A stretch of 64,000 nt of DNA from Symsagittifera roscoffensis (lineage: Eukaryota; Xenacoelomorpha; Acoela; Convolutidae): NCBI RefSeq assembly GCF_963678635.1, contig NC_087062.1:5074193-5138192 (forward strand), in the 5' to 3' direction. Shown here piece by piece: positions 1 to 11,638 of this stretch; within the stretch, counting starts at the first letter, position 1; each line of letters starts with the position of its first letter. Under the pieces are notes generated by a model, which saw only the letters and a program-made list of their open reading frames with translations, was not told the DNA's origin and ran no database searches. Both the position numbers and the translations under genes were made by a program.

Positions 1-141
1 TTAAATGGTCACATGACGCCTTAAACTTTGTTTAGTTTTTTGTTACAAAAAATCGTTCATTTCATCCCCTGAAACCTAAAAATCGTAATTTCTATGCCAG
101 AGGACTGTGCCACAGCCTGATTGATCTCGGCTGCAATACTG

Positions 142-1220
142 GTACCACGTCAAAAACCTAGACGCAACAACCGGCCATGAGATCAAAAAAGAGCTTTGCT
201 CAACAAAGATTACGTATTCTGGAATGGAAGCATATAAAATAAGTTGATTGAATATTGTTATAACGTGTGAATATCTTTCGACAGAATCGAAAAAATCTTA
301 TTTTAAAAAAAATGTCGGCTATATAGAAAATTCGCCTCTAGTTATTCTTACAATTGCCATTAGTTGTTCGCTACGCAACTTTCTTTTTTCCTAATATTAA
401 GTTAAAACTTTTGTTTGAAGCGCTTTTATCATAACCACAACTGAAAATGTTTCAATGAACAAAGAAAAAAATTGAAAGGGTACCTGAAAATAATCCAAAC
501 ACATTCAAAATTTTTTCAGCAGTTTTAAAATGTTTGTCTGAGTTTTCATTGTCCTAAAATTGTTGAAATCTTCAAAAGATAGTTTGAAGCTTTTTTGTTT
601 TGCACTGACCTCTAAAACAATCCTTAAAATTTGAATTTTTATCCGAACGTAGTAAAATTATCTAAAAGGAATGTTAAAAAAATCAATCAATAAACCCAGC
701 AAGCAATGATTAGAGATTTATCAGCTATCGCCGTTTACGAATTGTCGCAATTTACGATTTATTGCCTGTTATGAATAAACGTTTCAAACTATCGCCCGTT
801 ACACAATTCACGGCATCTAATTAATAGTCGCATAAAATTAAGTTAACACCCGTTGGCTGTTATCAATCTAGTCTTAATACCAAATATTTTGAACAAAGGC
901 GTTAACTTCGAGAGCATCAGGTTGTTATACCGATCCCATGTCATGGCAATTGATGCAAGGAAGAGCTCTCCATTGACCTCTAGTTTCAAATAATTCCACA
1001 GCAGCCGGACCACTTTTGGCATTAGATATGGTACCACGTGAAAGTTTTTGACGCTAGGACAGCCATGAATTGAAAAAATAGAACTTTTCTCAACAAAAAA
1101 ACGTAGTCTGGAGTATAAGGAACTGATTTTTATGACAGGGTGGGTGGTTTTCTTTGTTATAATTATTTGCTAATATAAAAGGTTGCCTCTAGATATATTA
1201 ACAGTTGTTTACTATTTTAC
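142..1220. repeat. Diverged direct repeat pair (142-390 and 1030-1220)
   Basis: Two segments about 890 bp apart share an ordered set of blocks: 'ggtaccacgt', a 'gacgc' block, 'gccatga', 'ctcaacaaa' with a following 'acgta.tctgga', and 'gcctctag'. The order and spacing are preserved although many positions differ, so this is an old duplication or two copies of one interspersed repeat. The rest of 1-1264 shows no gene. The open frame on the minus strand at 843-1037 overlaps the second copy and resembles no known protein. Confidence 0.45.
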
Positions 1221-1264
1221 TTATATCAATTTTGTAATTTCAATTTATACATTATATATAGAGA

Positions 1265-1800
1265 GTTGCAAAAAGTTCGGACAGACAAAATTAATTTAAA
1301 AGAGCAACCGTCTAGACATCAACGGAAATTAAAACTGAAATGAACATAACGTCGAAAGTTCATAAAGCAGAGTTTCGGGATCTAATTAACAATCTCCTCT
1401 TTCAAGAAAAGGGCGGAGATTGCTAATAAGATTACTTGCAGCGTACTTTCGACCAATCAAAATGCAGCAAAATTCGGATTTACAGGGGTGGAGATTCTTT
1501 AGTAGATACAGTAAGGGGGGTGGAGATTGTTAAGTAGATCCGAGTTTCGCTCAAAACCTATAACCACGGCGGGCAATTGCATCCGAAGCGTCGAACTGTT
1601 TTATAGTACAATCTGGTTGTTGATCGCAGTATTTAAAAATTAGGCTATCATAATCATCGGGTAATCGACGATCTCGCATTTCGAATTTGGTCTGACAAAA
1701 ATTTCAAGGTTGTTCGGCTTCAGTTTTTGCATGCAAAAAAGCGGCGAAAAGCAGTGATTGCTCATTTTAAATAATCTTGTCTGTCCGAACTTTTTGCTAC
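1265..1800. mobile_element. MITE with about 40-bp terminal inverted repeats, Tc1/mariner-like
   Basis: The left end reads 'gttgcaaaaagttcggacag' and the right end, read on the minus strand, reads 'gtagcaaaaagttcggacag'. The inverted match continues for about 40 bp, through 'acaa' and an A/T stretch to 'agagcaa'/'gagcaat'. The flanks are TA-rich (tatata / taattatata), consistent with TA-target insertion typical of Tc1/mariner, but the exact duplication cannot be fixed. The element is about 536 bp including a second MITE inserted at 1378-1541, so its own length is about 370 bp. No intact transposase is present. A short frame starting near 1341 (M-N-I-T-S-K) could be a relic of one. Confidence 0.75.
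1378..1541. mobile_element. Family A MITE (hAT-like, 8-bp target duplication)
   Basis: The ends are inverted repeats: left 'ggatctaattaacaatctcc', right (minus strand) 'ggatctacttaacaatctcc'. The 8-bp sequence 'gagtttcg' lies immediately outside both ends (1370-1377 and 1542-1549). An 8-bp duplication is characteristic of the hAT superfamily, so this is probably a non-autonomous hAT element. It sits inside the Tc1-like MITE at 1265-1800 and is therefore the younger insertion. Related copies occur at 38880, 42885, 45590 and 48195. Confidence 0.8.
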
Positions 1801-4473
1801 TAATTATATAACAAAACTTGCTTATTATGAAAAGTTGTCTTTTAAGAATTTTCCCCTGAAACGAATTGTCGCCTGTCGCTGGTTAAGAACAATTTTGCTT
1901 TCTGCGATTTACAGACGATATATAAAAGGCTGTCCCTCCTTCCTGTCTAAGCACAATCAGTTACTATGATTTCCTCACATTCCAGACTGAATTATTTTGT
2001 TGCATGATTTTTTTTGCGACTCAGGGCCAAATTTTTACGTGTAGATCTTCCACGTGATACGAATATTGCCGCCAAAATTAGAACGGTGAGGCAGACTTGA
2101 GGCTAGGAAGCTAGAGGTCAAATGAGAACACGTCTTCACACCCTATCACCACCATGGAAGGGGACCGAATACACGATCTATCAATCTTACAGTAAATGTC
2201 TTACCACTATGCTAAGTGCTTCACTCTGCAGAAAATTTTCTGTTACAATTTGTCCTCAAATGAAAATATAATTTGAAAAAAAACTCTACTCAAACTTCAT
2301 GCTCAGGACAGTTTTTTGGCCAAGAACACACAACACAAACTTCTCTGTTTCGATTATCAGGCAATTAACTGCTAAAGCAAAACACTTCTTAAAAAATCAC
2401 AGCACTTTTGAAAAATCATAGTAAGGCAAAAAAAAGTTCAACTGAAACTTTATTCCATAAGCCAAATATGAAAACGCAATTGTGCATAACCAGTGTTAAA
2501 AAATCTTACTTTGATTTAGAGATGAAATTATGCCGCCTCTTATTTTTAGTTTAAATAGCTTCAATAAAGTTTCCTGACTGGTAATAATAAATCAAGCGAA
2601 AATCATAATAACAAGGAACGAGATCTAAGGTTAGAACATTCTAGTTATAATTTACTGGCTGAATGGCATTTCGTAATGGAAAACAAACAATAAAATTTGG
2701 GAGTCTATTACAACTCCTTCTGTTTCGCCAAATAGTCGGAGGGTATAAAATGTTTTCAGGCGGAAATGAGAAGAGAATTTTATTCCCAGTTGGTGAACAA
2801 AGCTGAACAAACATAGGGTTTCTCAAATGAAGTGGGAAGGTATATAATCAATGACATATAGACCCAATTAGCGGAAGCCACTTTATGGCCAACAGTGGGG
2901 GCTTTTATTCAAATTGAACGGGTCTGCTCATTCTTTTATACCCCAAAGTAAATCTTCCAACTATCCAACCCAGTTCAAGAGTTGTTCACATTGTTTTTTT
3001 CGCCAACTATGCATTTCAAGGTCACAAGAGACTTTTTGAAGGAGCCTTGAAACTTCATCGTGCAAAAAAATGCGTTCAGAAACAAAAAAGGAGCAAACAT
3101 TTCAACACATTACGAACAAACCACTCTAAAGGCAGTAATTTATAAGCAAAATGTTCAAAATTGATTGAGAAACTACTTTTTTGTATTTCCTACTCGCATC
3201 TAAGGGATGAATCTACAATTTCTTGAGCAAATTTGCTTTTTTTGGTTTGAGTTTAAATATTTTTTGGTAATGTAGGTATGATAAAACACAATTCTTTTGA
3301 AACACTTACCAAAAGGTTTTGAGCAAAAATAATTATAATTATTGGATTTCCTTTTTAAGAAAAGTTAACATCACAATTGGCATAATTCCCAAATGGCACA
3401 ATGAAAATTTTCACCAATAGTATAAATTTCAAGTTTTCACGCTTTCCATCAACTGCGGAATTAATTGCTTCCAAAAAAAGTTGAGCAAAAACTATGTCGG
3501 AAAAAATTGATCGCGAGAAACTAATAAATAACAGCAAACTAATGCTATTGATTAGAATTCTGAAACTTTTACCAATTGAAAATTCAATCAAAATTTGAAT
3601 TGACCACTCAATTGTTTTTCACTCGAATTGTTTATCTCTCGAAATTTTTTTCAATGAAATTTCAAAAAAAAGTATATGAAATTTGAGAATTACGCCAATA
3701 GAGACATAATCTTAGAAAATATACTCAGGATAAGAGGGGAAAGTGTGCAAGCCCTCAATTCTGTTCGCAAAAATTTTCCAAAGGGTGGTTTTGCCCCAGC
3801 TATTTTTGATTGACTAACCTTCAAAGTTGTCTAAAAGCGCTTCCATGTCAATATTTGAATATAAATACAATTTTGAGAGAAGGAGTGCATTTTATTGATT
3901 AGTTTGCAAGACTGTGTTGTGCAAATTAACCTCATTGTTGAAATAACTAGAAATGGTGTTTTGTTATAGTTTGCCAGTTAGAGGCCTAACCCGATGGTTG
4001 TGTTTAACTACAGAGCTGGCCACTACAGAACTCCTTGTTTTTTTCTCTAAGCCTTAAGTACTTAAAATTCGTTAGAAAATATCCTGTCTAGGCTTTAATT
4101 TAGGCATAAAATAACACCTATGTCAGGTCTTAAACAGAGAATACGTGCATATGTCAAGTTTAAATGGATGAAAAAAAATAAACAGACAAAAAGCTTTGGG
4201 CGCTGAAGACGACACTCGAGAACGTACAAAAAGGTTTAAAAAAATTTTCTTCTATTCCTGCTCGAATGCAATTCACTCGACCTATGATATAAACTGATCG
4301 ATCAAAATTGAATCTAGTTTACCTATGGTTTAAATTTGTTTAACTCGATGACATGGTTGATGTGATTTTTTCTCTTTTTTGAAAAGGAAAACATTTCTAG
4401 CTTATTTTTCGGCAATGTAAAATTATAATAATCAAAAACTAAAGTTCAAACATCATTTTCAATTATTATGTTG
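1801..4473. other. No gene seen
   Basis: This is AT-rich sequence with scattered homopolymer runs. The open frames at 2641-2826 and 3355-3591 on the minus strand are short, resemble nothing known and have no splice or start context that would support them. Confidence 0.5.
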
Positions 4474-4710
4474 CGGATTGCTGTAGGGCAAGGGATTTGT
4501 TATGAAGATTTTATATTGAGATCGATGTTAGTGAAATTTACGTAAAATTTACTCAATATTAAAATTTATTATTAGTGGGAAAAATATATCTATATAAAAC
4601 AAGATATGTCACTTGGGGTAAATAAATTTTTTATTCACGTACTCCCATTTTTCTTCATAATTTTGACATATATAGCATTGCATTCATGGATAAAATTGAT
4701 TAAAATAATG
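4474..4710 (-). repeat. 3' LTR remnant of the minus-strand Gypsy element
   Basis: This is the partner of 8138-8362 in the same orientation, lying immediately after the integrase remnant on the minus strand. The match begins near 'ggattgctg' (4475) and ends near 'gattaaaata' (4706), with substitutions and small indels throughout. Confidence 0.65.
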
Positions 4711-4734
4711 AGAAAATATATCATGGTTGAAACA

Positions 4735-5311
4735 TTGTGAGAGATGGTTAAACTCAAATGACAACAGCAAAAAATGGAATCACTTGTTTGTTAATTGTCT
4801 GGACTGCTCTCTCTGCCAATTCATTTGCTCTTGGGCGGTAAATCGTTGGTTCCACTTCATGAGTTTCCTGAGACTTGCAACATGCGTTGAAACCATAGCT
4901 AACAAATTCACGTCCGCTGCTAGAGATACTCCAAATCTTGCAAAGACTACTGACAAACCTTTCTTGACAGTTAAAGTAGTTCTTTCATTCGTCGGGAATG
5001 CTTCGATCTAGCCACTCCTGCGCCAACAACAACCAAAATGTTCCCTTGCTTTTGTATGTGCGCTCACTCCATATAGGTTTGTTCCCATGCGTCTGCTTCT
5101 GGCCACTTGGAAACTCTTTTCCCAAGCAATGTTTTGTCCTTTTGACAAATCTGTCAACCTGAGACAACTCGCTCCACGTCATATGACATGTCATACCGCC
5201 GAGCAACCATCTCAGCGCCGTTTCTGTTCTTTGTCTGCCTGGATGCGTCTTGTGGGCGTCGTCCACAATTTTTCTACTGAATCTCGGCAGTATGAAGTAT
5301 GAAAGGTACAA
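4735..5311 (-). pseudogene. pol: Integrase fragment of the decayed Gypsy element
   Basis: The frame at 4985-5311 holds 'DAHKTHPGRQRTETALRWLL', which matches the first half of the Gypsy HHCC zinc-binding region (H-x-x-H-P-G). The second half has degenerated to 'FVKRTKHC'. Further along the minus strand, toward 4735, a fragment reading R-F-G-V-S and later 'QMNWQREQS' resembles the end of the catalytic core (R-F-G-x-P ... A-E-R). The catalytic D-N-G motif is not recognisable. The plus-strand open frame at 4727-5011 is the antisense of this region. Confidence 0.7.
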
Positions 5312-5734
5312 TGCCCCTGAAGATGACGCCTTCTCGTGTTGTCATTGTTTCAGTTGTTTTTGAAATGTGATTCAGCTTCTAGCTGTTGTTTCCAATCACT
5401 GCTTTGTATGCGCTTGAAGACGTCTTGAAATACTCGATTCCATTGAAGATCGGTTTAGATGTCGTCTAGCTTGCTTGTATGCGTGTATACGAAGAAGATA
5501 TCATTCTGAAAGAAACAGGTTTTCTCCTCTTCTTGTGTCTCTATGACGAAACGCATTCTGCTCAGAGTTTCCGCCTGTATATCTGCTCTCGTGGCACATA
5601 TTGCAACTTTTTGTCGAATATCATCAGCGCAAAGCCCATCTGATTATTCTAGCCGATGATGTTCTCGGTATCTTCCGGTCTGGCGCAAAGAAGTACTGTT
5701 GGGGTTTGTGATCTGATTGTAGCGTTAACTCGCG

Positions 5735-5998
5735 CTACGGAAGAACTGTTTCAGTCGGTTGAACACAAACCGGGTTGCCAAAACTTTTCGTTCTATGTTG
5801 AAATAGTTGAGATAAGGAATGTCGATGACAATTCCCTGAAACGTGGATCACTGGATGCCCTTTTTGCAGGAGAACATTGCCAATAGCCAGCTCTGAAGCA
5901 CCGGTGGTCACAGACAATTCCTTTTCCTGGGAGTATGGTTGGATGACTTGTTTTGAGCAGAGTTCTTCTTCTTTGATACTATGGGTTGGCCTGTCCAT
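5735..5998 (-). pseudogene. pol: RNase H fragment of the decayed Gypsy element
   Basis: The frame contains Q-P-Y-S-Q-E-K-E, then 'TTGASELAIGNVLLQKGHPV' and an 'LFQHRTKSFG' segment. This follows the Gypsy RNase H pattern T-x-D-A-S-x-x-A-I-G-x-V-L-x-Q followed by the E-R-E-A-L-A block. The catalytic aspartate of the D-A-S motif is replaced by glycine (G-A-S), so the domain is dead. RNase H normally removes the RNA strand of the RNA-DNA hybrid. It lies between RT and integrase as expected. Confidence 0.75.
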
Positions 5999-6277
5999 TC
6001 GAAGTCTTGACTCAGTAAGTCATTGAGCTTAAGCTTCACGGTGGAAAATTTCGGAATCGTTTGACCGCAAAATCTTACCGGTTCATAAAATGACCGAAGT
6101 TCTTTGTGATTCTCGGGTATCTTGATGCAACTAATAGTTCAATAAACCGATCATCAAGCCTGATTTTATCAAATGAAACTGAAAAATTGGAAAACTAGTC
6201 AGCTGTGAGCGTTTTCGAGTTTGATTTGGTCTAGTTGATGGTAAATTTTTTTTCTCTGAGTCTACCGTTGACTGCCG

Positions 6278-6780
6278 TTAAACGCTTTTCGTAATGCTCG
6301 AGTGAGGTTTCGTTGACAAATACGCCGTCTTAGAAGTTGATTGCGCCTTTGATTCCTTTAGTGAGTTTTCGATGCAGTTTTGAAAGGTCAATGAAGAGTT
6401 CTTCAATCCTTGAAGTAGTCGACATAACTTGAACAGCCCCTTTTTGTTTTTGATTGAGCACATTTTTCTGCCTCATCATCAATTTCAATTTGATAAAAAG
6501 CGTCTGAAAATTCAATTTTTCGAAGATCATGGCTCCGTGAAATTTGAGCCAAATTGTCTCCATGTCGCTTAATGGGTAGTCTTCTTCCCTTACTTCGTGA
6601 TGTAGATGAATTTTGTTGTCGGCACAAATCTTGAAGCCGTTTTTTTCTCTGCCACACGACTGGTGATGTATTGGTAACTCTTTGGGGCTGCACAGGCTCG
6701 GGAATTCCCTGTCTGACCATGTCCTGTAACTTTGCTTTTTCTACTTCTTGCATGGGCAATGGAATGATGCGCGCTTTGCC
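6278..6780 (-). pseudogene. pol: Reverse transcriptase fragment of the decayed Gypsy element
   Basis: Three overlapping minus-strand frames together cover the start of a Gypsy reverse transcriptase. The first has M-P-M-Q-E-V-E-K, then 'EPVQPQRVTN' and 'SPVVWQRKK', the conserved N-terminal region. Next comes 'KIEFSDAFYQIEIDDEA', which carries the first catalytic aspartate (S-D-A-F-Y-Q-I). Then 'GLFKLCRLLQGLKNS' in a third frame corresponds to the F-x-R-L-P-x-G-L-K block. The catalytic Y-x-D-D motif is not recognisable. At least two frameshifts are needed to join the parts, so it is inactive. Confidence 0.85.
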
Positions 6781-7249
6781 GAAAAGGTGTTGATTTCTAG
6801 GCTTCAGTATCGCCTAGGCCTTGCATCCTTTGACTATCAGCATAGTTCCTGAGAGCCCATGCATCGAGAACTGGTTTGGTAAGAGATCGCATCCAAAGTG
6901 TCCAAAAACTTTGTTCGATCGCACAACTGGCAGAAACAGCTTTGATTAGACTCGATCATTCCATGTCAGGTCACAAACGTTTCTTTCACGTAGAGTTTAT
7001 GTTCCTCTAAAATAGTTCTTCCAAGCCTCTCTCAGATGCTTGACCATGCTGGCATTTTCACCTGAACGCCATCATTGAAGACAATTTCCATGTTGCAGCC
7101 ATGCCGATGAACCTCAGAGTTATATGGCTAAAATATGCCTACTTTTGTTGTGTTTTCAAAGTTTTTTAGTTCCTCCTTTGAGAACTGACCCAATCAGCAT
7201 GACGGTTTACTCTCTTCTTAATCCTACTATCACCTGTAATGTTGTTGCT

Positions 7250-7385
7250 TAACCTACATCTACACGTTATAGCAAAATGTCCTTTCTTACCTGATGGGGT
7301 TACATTGTTACCCGTTGAAGGACAAGGCCTATCTCTGTGCAGTTTTCCCCCGCAATTTGGACATTCGGATTTTAAACCATTAAAG
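7250..7385 (-). pseudogene. gag: Gag zinc knuckles (CCHC) of the decayed Gypsy element
   Basis: Translated on the minus strand, the segment gives C-P-N-C-G-G-K-L-H, a spacer with R-D-R-P-C-P, and then K-K-G-H-F-A-I-T-C. This matches the paired zinc-knuckle arrangement at the end of many Gypsy Gag proteins, where the motifs bind the element RNA. The second knuckle has lost its first cysteine pair. The reading frame is open only over this short span. Position between gag and RT is as expected. Confidence 0.75.
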
Positions 7386-7518
7386 GCTTTTTTTAAAAAA
7401 ATTTCCTGATTTTCTGATGGTTGATTTATAATTGTGTGCCATTATTCTCTTCTTCAAAATTAATTGCTTCAAATGCTGTGCTTGATTGCTAAACTATAAA
7501 AAAAGTTTTTGAAATCAG

Positions 7519-7681
7519 TTAGAGTTATGCCTGATTTATTTCTACTTGCCTGAATTTATTTGAATTTTGAGTCTGCTTATTTTAATCCCGAGATGAACTT
7601 TAACTTAGAGTTATGCCTGATTTATTTCTACTTGCCTCAATTTATTTGAATTTTGAGTCTGCTTATTTTAATCCCGAGATG
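7519..7681. repeat. 86-bp tandem duplication
   Basis: The block beginning 'ttagagttatgcctgattta' at 7519 recurs at 7605. About 76 bp are repeated almost exactly (one visible change, 'tgcctga' versus 'tgcctca'). It lies within the gag part of the decayed element and is much less diverged than the element's LTRs, so it is a recent local duplication. Confidence 0.85.
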
Positions 7682-8071
7682 TTTCTTCTTCCGCATGAGT
7701 AGTGTTTTTGAGTTCGCAAAACTGATAAAGCCGTACAGCTTCATGAAGTCTACCAAGAAAGCTGTCGTCAAATTCTCGTGGATTCTGAACTCTTGATAGG
7801 AAATTAGCTCGTTCAGCACCAACCGCATGATCTCTAGGTCTGCAGTAGTGTCCCACTACAGCGTGGATCTCATTGATCATCATCTCGCTGATATATATTT
7901 TTTAGCAAAACAAGAATCGTCAACTCCATGCTTATTGCACTCTACATTGGCCGAGGAAGAAATTCGTCCCATCAATTTCTGCGGGGTTGTTTCCATCTGC
8001 AGCCCTATTGATTTAATTTTCTGAGAGTGCTCTCTCAATAAAAACAGCCAGCCAAGCTGTCGGCTCTTCAT
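7637..8071 (-). pseudogene. gag: Gag (capsid region) fragment of the decayed Gypsy element
   Basis: Minus-strand frames at 7880-8071 and 7668-7883 overlap in different frames, so at least one frameshift is present. The second contains R-A-N-F-L-S-R-V-Q followed by a spaced F-L-G-R-L-H-E-A-V and 'FCEL'. This follows the usual Gypsy capsid pattern of F-x-x-R followed by a short helix and then a C-x-F/L motif. The protein would form the virus-like particle. Its placement between the LTR remnant and the zinc knuckle supports the call. Short length and low conservation keep confidence moderate. Confidence 0.5.
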
Positions 8072-8137
8072 GTTTCGAAAGATCTCAGAAGGTTATTAGT
8101 GTTATTCATTTCAAGTTTCCAATCTGGGCAACTCAGA

Positions 8138-8362
8138 TTAGGATTACTCCAAGGCAAGAGATTTGTTAAAAAGCTTTTACTGAGATCCATGTAAGTGAAA
8201 GTTTGTCCAAAATGTAGTTATCAGCGGGAAAATATACTTAAAACAAAATATGTCTTAGAATAAATTACTTTTTTGCTCATGTGTTTTCATTGTTGCTGTT
8301 CACAGGAACACATTCGACATATAGAGCATCCTATTTATGGATAGTAATGATTAAAATCATGC
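8138..8362 (-). repeat. 5' LTR remnant of the minus-strand Gypsy element
   Basis: This block matches 4474-4710 in the same orientation. Shared stretches include 'agggatttgtta'-like, 'gagatc.atgt.agtgaaa', 'gggaaaatata', 'acaa.atatgtc', 'gacatatagagcat' and 'tggata..attgattaaaat'. It lies just upstream of gag on the minus strand and its partner just after integrase, which is how LTRs should be placed. The exact ends and target duplication cannot be read because of divergence. Confidence 0.65.
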
Positions 8363-8659
8363 GAGTTATCAATACTTACACCTTGAGACAATATAACTAG
8401 AACCGCTTCTGAACCAATTTTTTACGCTTCAACAGATTAGGTAAACTCATATAATTTTTTTCTTTAAGATTGATTTTAATAGTTTGCTAATTTCTCTCTC
8501 ACATCATCACAAAAAACTTCTCAAGCTTTTGGGGTTTTACCCCGCATCTAAGTAACATTTATCATAACCTATTAAAATAGGTTTCTGAGGCCAAAAAAAT
8601 CTTTGGTATTTGATATACAAATTGATCATTTTTGTCGTTATAATTCATTATCATTGATT

Positions 8660-9545
8660 ATTTTAGAATAAAACTACTCACATCCCCGCGATTAACGACC
8701 TCGACCTCGACCTCGACCTTTCTCCACCTCACGATCACCCAATTTCCAGATAATTTATCAACAAACTACCGCGCCAATTTCTGGGTTGTAGGCAAAATGT
8801 GAGGAGAGCGATGGTGGTTGAAAATTTGAGTGGAGTTTTAAACTGAATTTGGAAACAAGATTGCTCGAATCAGGGCGAAGCTCTAAATGTCTGGGCAGAA
8901 GTTAACCATATTTTCTCGTAAAGTCTCTTCCAGGTTCTTTTTAGGTTTTCAACCAGAGTTTAGGCTGGACAATACAATCTCGAATAATTTGAAAACGAGT
9001 ATTTCGACTTTTGAAACTCTATATAGACGCCATTTGAGAACGAAGAAAAAAAAAATTGTCAAATTCTTGCGGATTGTGTAATCATATCAAGAGCGAGCGT
9101 AAAGGCATTCATAGAGGATGAAGATGATATTTTGCTACCCAATTTTTCTCGGTACAAGTTCAACCATCTCGGGACAAAATATAGCGGGACAAAAATCTTC
9201 GACATTTAACTAGTCTTGAATTGAGACAATTAACTTATTTTTGTTTAAACCGGTTTTACCCAAACTTGAAATAAAGATCGCATCGTTTTGAATTTATATA
9301 TATATATTATTTCAGAAAAAAGACTACTCACATCCCCGCGATTAACAACCTCGACATTTCTCCACCTCAAGTTCACCCAATTTCCAGACAATTTATCAAC
9401 AAACTACCGCGCCAATTTCTGGGGGGTAAGCAAAATGTGAGGAGAGCCATGGTGGTTAAAAATTTGAGTGGAGTTTTAAACTGAATTGAAATAGAAACAA
9501 GATTGCTCATATCAGGGCGAATCTCTAAATGTTCCGACTGCCTTT
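8660..9545. repeat. Duplicated block of about 225 bp (8666-8890 and 9318-9545)
   Basis: Both copies start 'actactcacatccccgcgat', run through 'atttatcaacaaactaccgc', 'caaaatgtgaggagag' and 'gagtggagttttaaactgaa', and end at a family B start ('atcagggcga...ctctaaatgt'). The first copy has an extra short array of 'cctcga' units at 8698-8717. The second copy runs directly into a full family B repeat while the first breaks off at 8890. Between the copies I see no gene. Confidence 0.85.
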
Positions 9546-10040
9546 TAAGGTCTATGGAGCAGTAATAACATGAAAACATTTGATGTAAATAAATAAATTT
9601 AAAGTTTCAATTTTTTTTGTGATTTTTGAGAAAATTAAGATTTTTTTAAATTATCCCAACACACTGCATCTATAATACAAAGTGATAGATTTTGCTCCTA
9701 GCAACAAATCAGTTAGGGCCAATAAGCTTCCTTCAACCAATCTGGAACGGTTTCTAAGACGGATTAAATATCCTCTTACGCATAATAGCATGAAATATAG
9801 CGCTCGTCAATTTTCGCAAATTGGCCAAAATGGCAATCTTTCAAACCTCCATAATTTTGAGAAAAACAATCAGAGGTGCAATATCTTTTTGATATTAAGC
9901 TCAGGACATCAATATTTTTTGAATGATATAAAAAAAACTACGTCAAAAACGGCTAGTTAAAAATTCGAAATTTGTTTGAAGAAAAAAACCACACCGAGCA
10001 AAATATTCCGTTATTTTCACTATGAAAATTGGAACAAAAA
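9509..10040 (+). mobile_element. Family B interspersed repeat, near full length
   Basis: This copy starts 'gctcatatcagggcga', continues through 'actgccttttaagg.ctatgg' and 'gatagattttgctcct', and ends near 'ttccgttattttcactatga' with 'attggaaca'. The same ordered blocks occur at 28817, 31682, 39672, 61349 and 62310. It encodes no protein. It is somewhat more diverged than the copies at 61-63 kb. Confidence 0.8.
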
Positions 10041-11638
10041 TCGAGACAATAAAAATATACAATATGTAATTTGAAATTCAAAAGTTGGAACGTAATACAT
10101 AGCAACAGTAAGTGAGATGGTTTTAAGGTTATTTTATAATCAATAAAATTCAATGTAAGGTTATTTTACATCAATATCCTCTCGAAGAATCCAATATAAC
10201 TTGATATATTCGTACAGTGGGTTATATTGACAAAAATACAAAAATTTATTTTTAGGGCTATAAACCTTTGTTTTATAGAATTGGTATTCTTGAAGTTTTA
10301 TAAATCCTGGAAAAAAATGACTATGATCCATACAATGATTGTTTCGAATCAGATTGTTTATTGCATCAATCTTTGCGATGCAGAATTTTTTTGGATCATC
10401 TGATCTCAAATAATTCAAACTTCAAAAACTCAATAACAGAAAAGTAATAAATAAAAAAGTAAAACTACAAAAAATGAAAAAGTCACCAACCCTTTTTTAA
10501 ATCGAACTTTATATCCACGTTTCAATTATTGTATATTTTTTAACAATGCTGAAATTTTACAATATAATGAGTCATTTGAAAATTTTCTTTGTTCAAATTC
10601 CATCTCTGAATTATGCTGATCGTTGAAATAATGGTATATTTCAAAACCTATTCAAATTATTTGTAACTAGCGGGGAATTAAATTTCCCAAAACTTTTGAG
10701 TCTTCCCAGAATGATTATGATTTAAAATAAAATTGAAGTCAGTCTGTTTGCTAAAAACTAAATTCTGGCCAATATCACACCCCTAAAGCATTTTGCTTAC
10801 AGTTCACCTAAGAAGCGAGGTCTAATTGTTGAACATAAAACTTCTCAGGTATCTTCTGTTTCCCTGGTCGAAACGTTTGTACAAAACATTCCATGAAAAG
10901 GAGCTGAATGAGCCAAGTTAGTACAATTGGTCCAGTAGTTAGAACGGAACAAAAGAGTAGTAAATTGTAAATAAGTAGTAAATTGGGCTTATTTGTAGTT
11001 TACCAGATGGCAAATCGGGGACCACAACTGAGCTCATTCAGCCTGCTTTCGACAATCAATTTCAGCGAGTGAATCGAACCGACTCACTCAGGATCCAAGT
11101 TCGTTCTTTGTGCCTCCTTTTTTCTACCAATCGTTAGAAATTCTGTTTGATTATGTCTGTCAGTTCAAACTAAAATTAGGAAACTGAATCAGTCCACTTT
11201 GCCCAACTTTGGTCTCATTCGTCCCCTTTTTTAAAAAAAAAATGAACTCACTCAATCTCATACTGAGAAGTTAGGACCAAAGACCAAAAATTGGGTCCAA
11301 TTTGTTTAAACTGGACTCATTCAGCTCCTTTTGCCAAAAAAAAAAATGCTCGTTCAGCTCGTTTTTGTTTCTAAAAATTGGGCTAATTCAGCAAACTCCA
11401 TGGAAAAAAGAGACAAAATTGGGGATCAATTTTGACCCGGGTTAGGTTGGTGCCTGCAAAAAGGGGGGAGATTCATTTCTAGGTGCAACATTCACACAAG
11501 CTTAACTGTTGAGTTAGTTCACTATAGGGGGGGGGCAATGCGTTACTAGGTACGCCCGGGATAGTTAAAGAGATTCCTGTGAAACTCTACGTCATGTTTT
11601 TTGGGGTAGATTATCTAGTTTTTTTTCTGTGTAATTTG
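10041..11638. other. No gene; imperfect repeats of a 'ctgaatgag' motif
   Basis: Between about 10890 and 11410 the motif 'gagctgaatgagcc' and its complement 'gactcattcagctc' recur in both orientations with variable spacing, the remains of a degenerate repeat array. G-rich 'aggggggagattcatttcta' at 11462 and 'taggggggggg' at 11526 resemble family A MITE ends. Two minus-strand open frames at 9953-10418 are AT-driven and have no recognisable content. Confidence 0.5.
11635..11638. other. Target-site duplication TTTG (5' copy; partner 28402-28405)
   Basis: TTTG directly precedes the 5' LTR's TGGAACC and directly follows the 3' LTR's CTAACTCA. A 4-bp duplication fits integration by a Gypsy-type integrase. 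It shows the whole 16.8 kb was inserted as one unit with no later loss of either end. Confidence 0.85.

Larger units (their letters stand above)
4474..8362 (-). mobile_element. Decayed full-length Ty3/Gypsy retrotransposon
   Basis: Read on the minus strand, the segment runs LTR remnant (8362-8138), gag (about 8071-7637), CCHC zinc knuckle (about 7385-7250), RT (about 6780-6278), RNase H (about 5998-5735), integrase (about 5311-4735), LTR remnant (4710-4474). This is the standard Ty3/Gypsy order with RNase H before integrase. Every domain is broken by stops and frameshifts and the two LTR remnants are strongly diverged, so it is much older than the element at 11639-28401. At 3.9 kb it is somewhat short for the family, which suggests internal deletions. 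It cannot move on its own. Confidence 0.85.

Noticed and set aside
4727-5011. 94-codon plus-strand frame
   Set aside because: It is antisense to the integrase remnant of the minus-strand Gypsy element.
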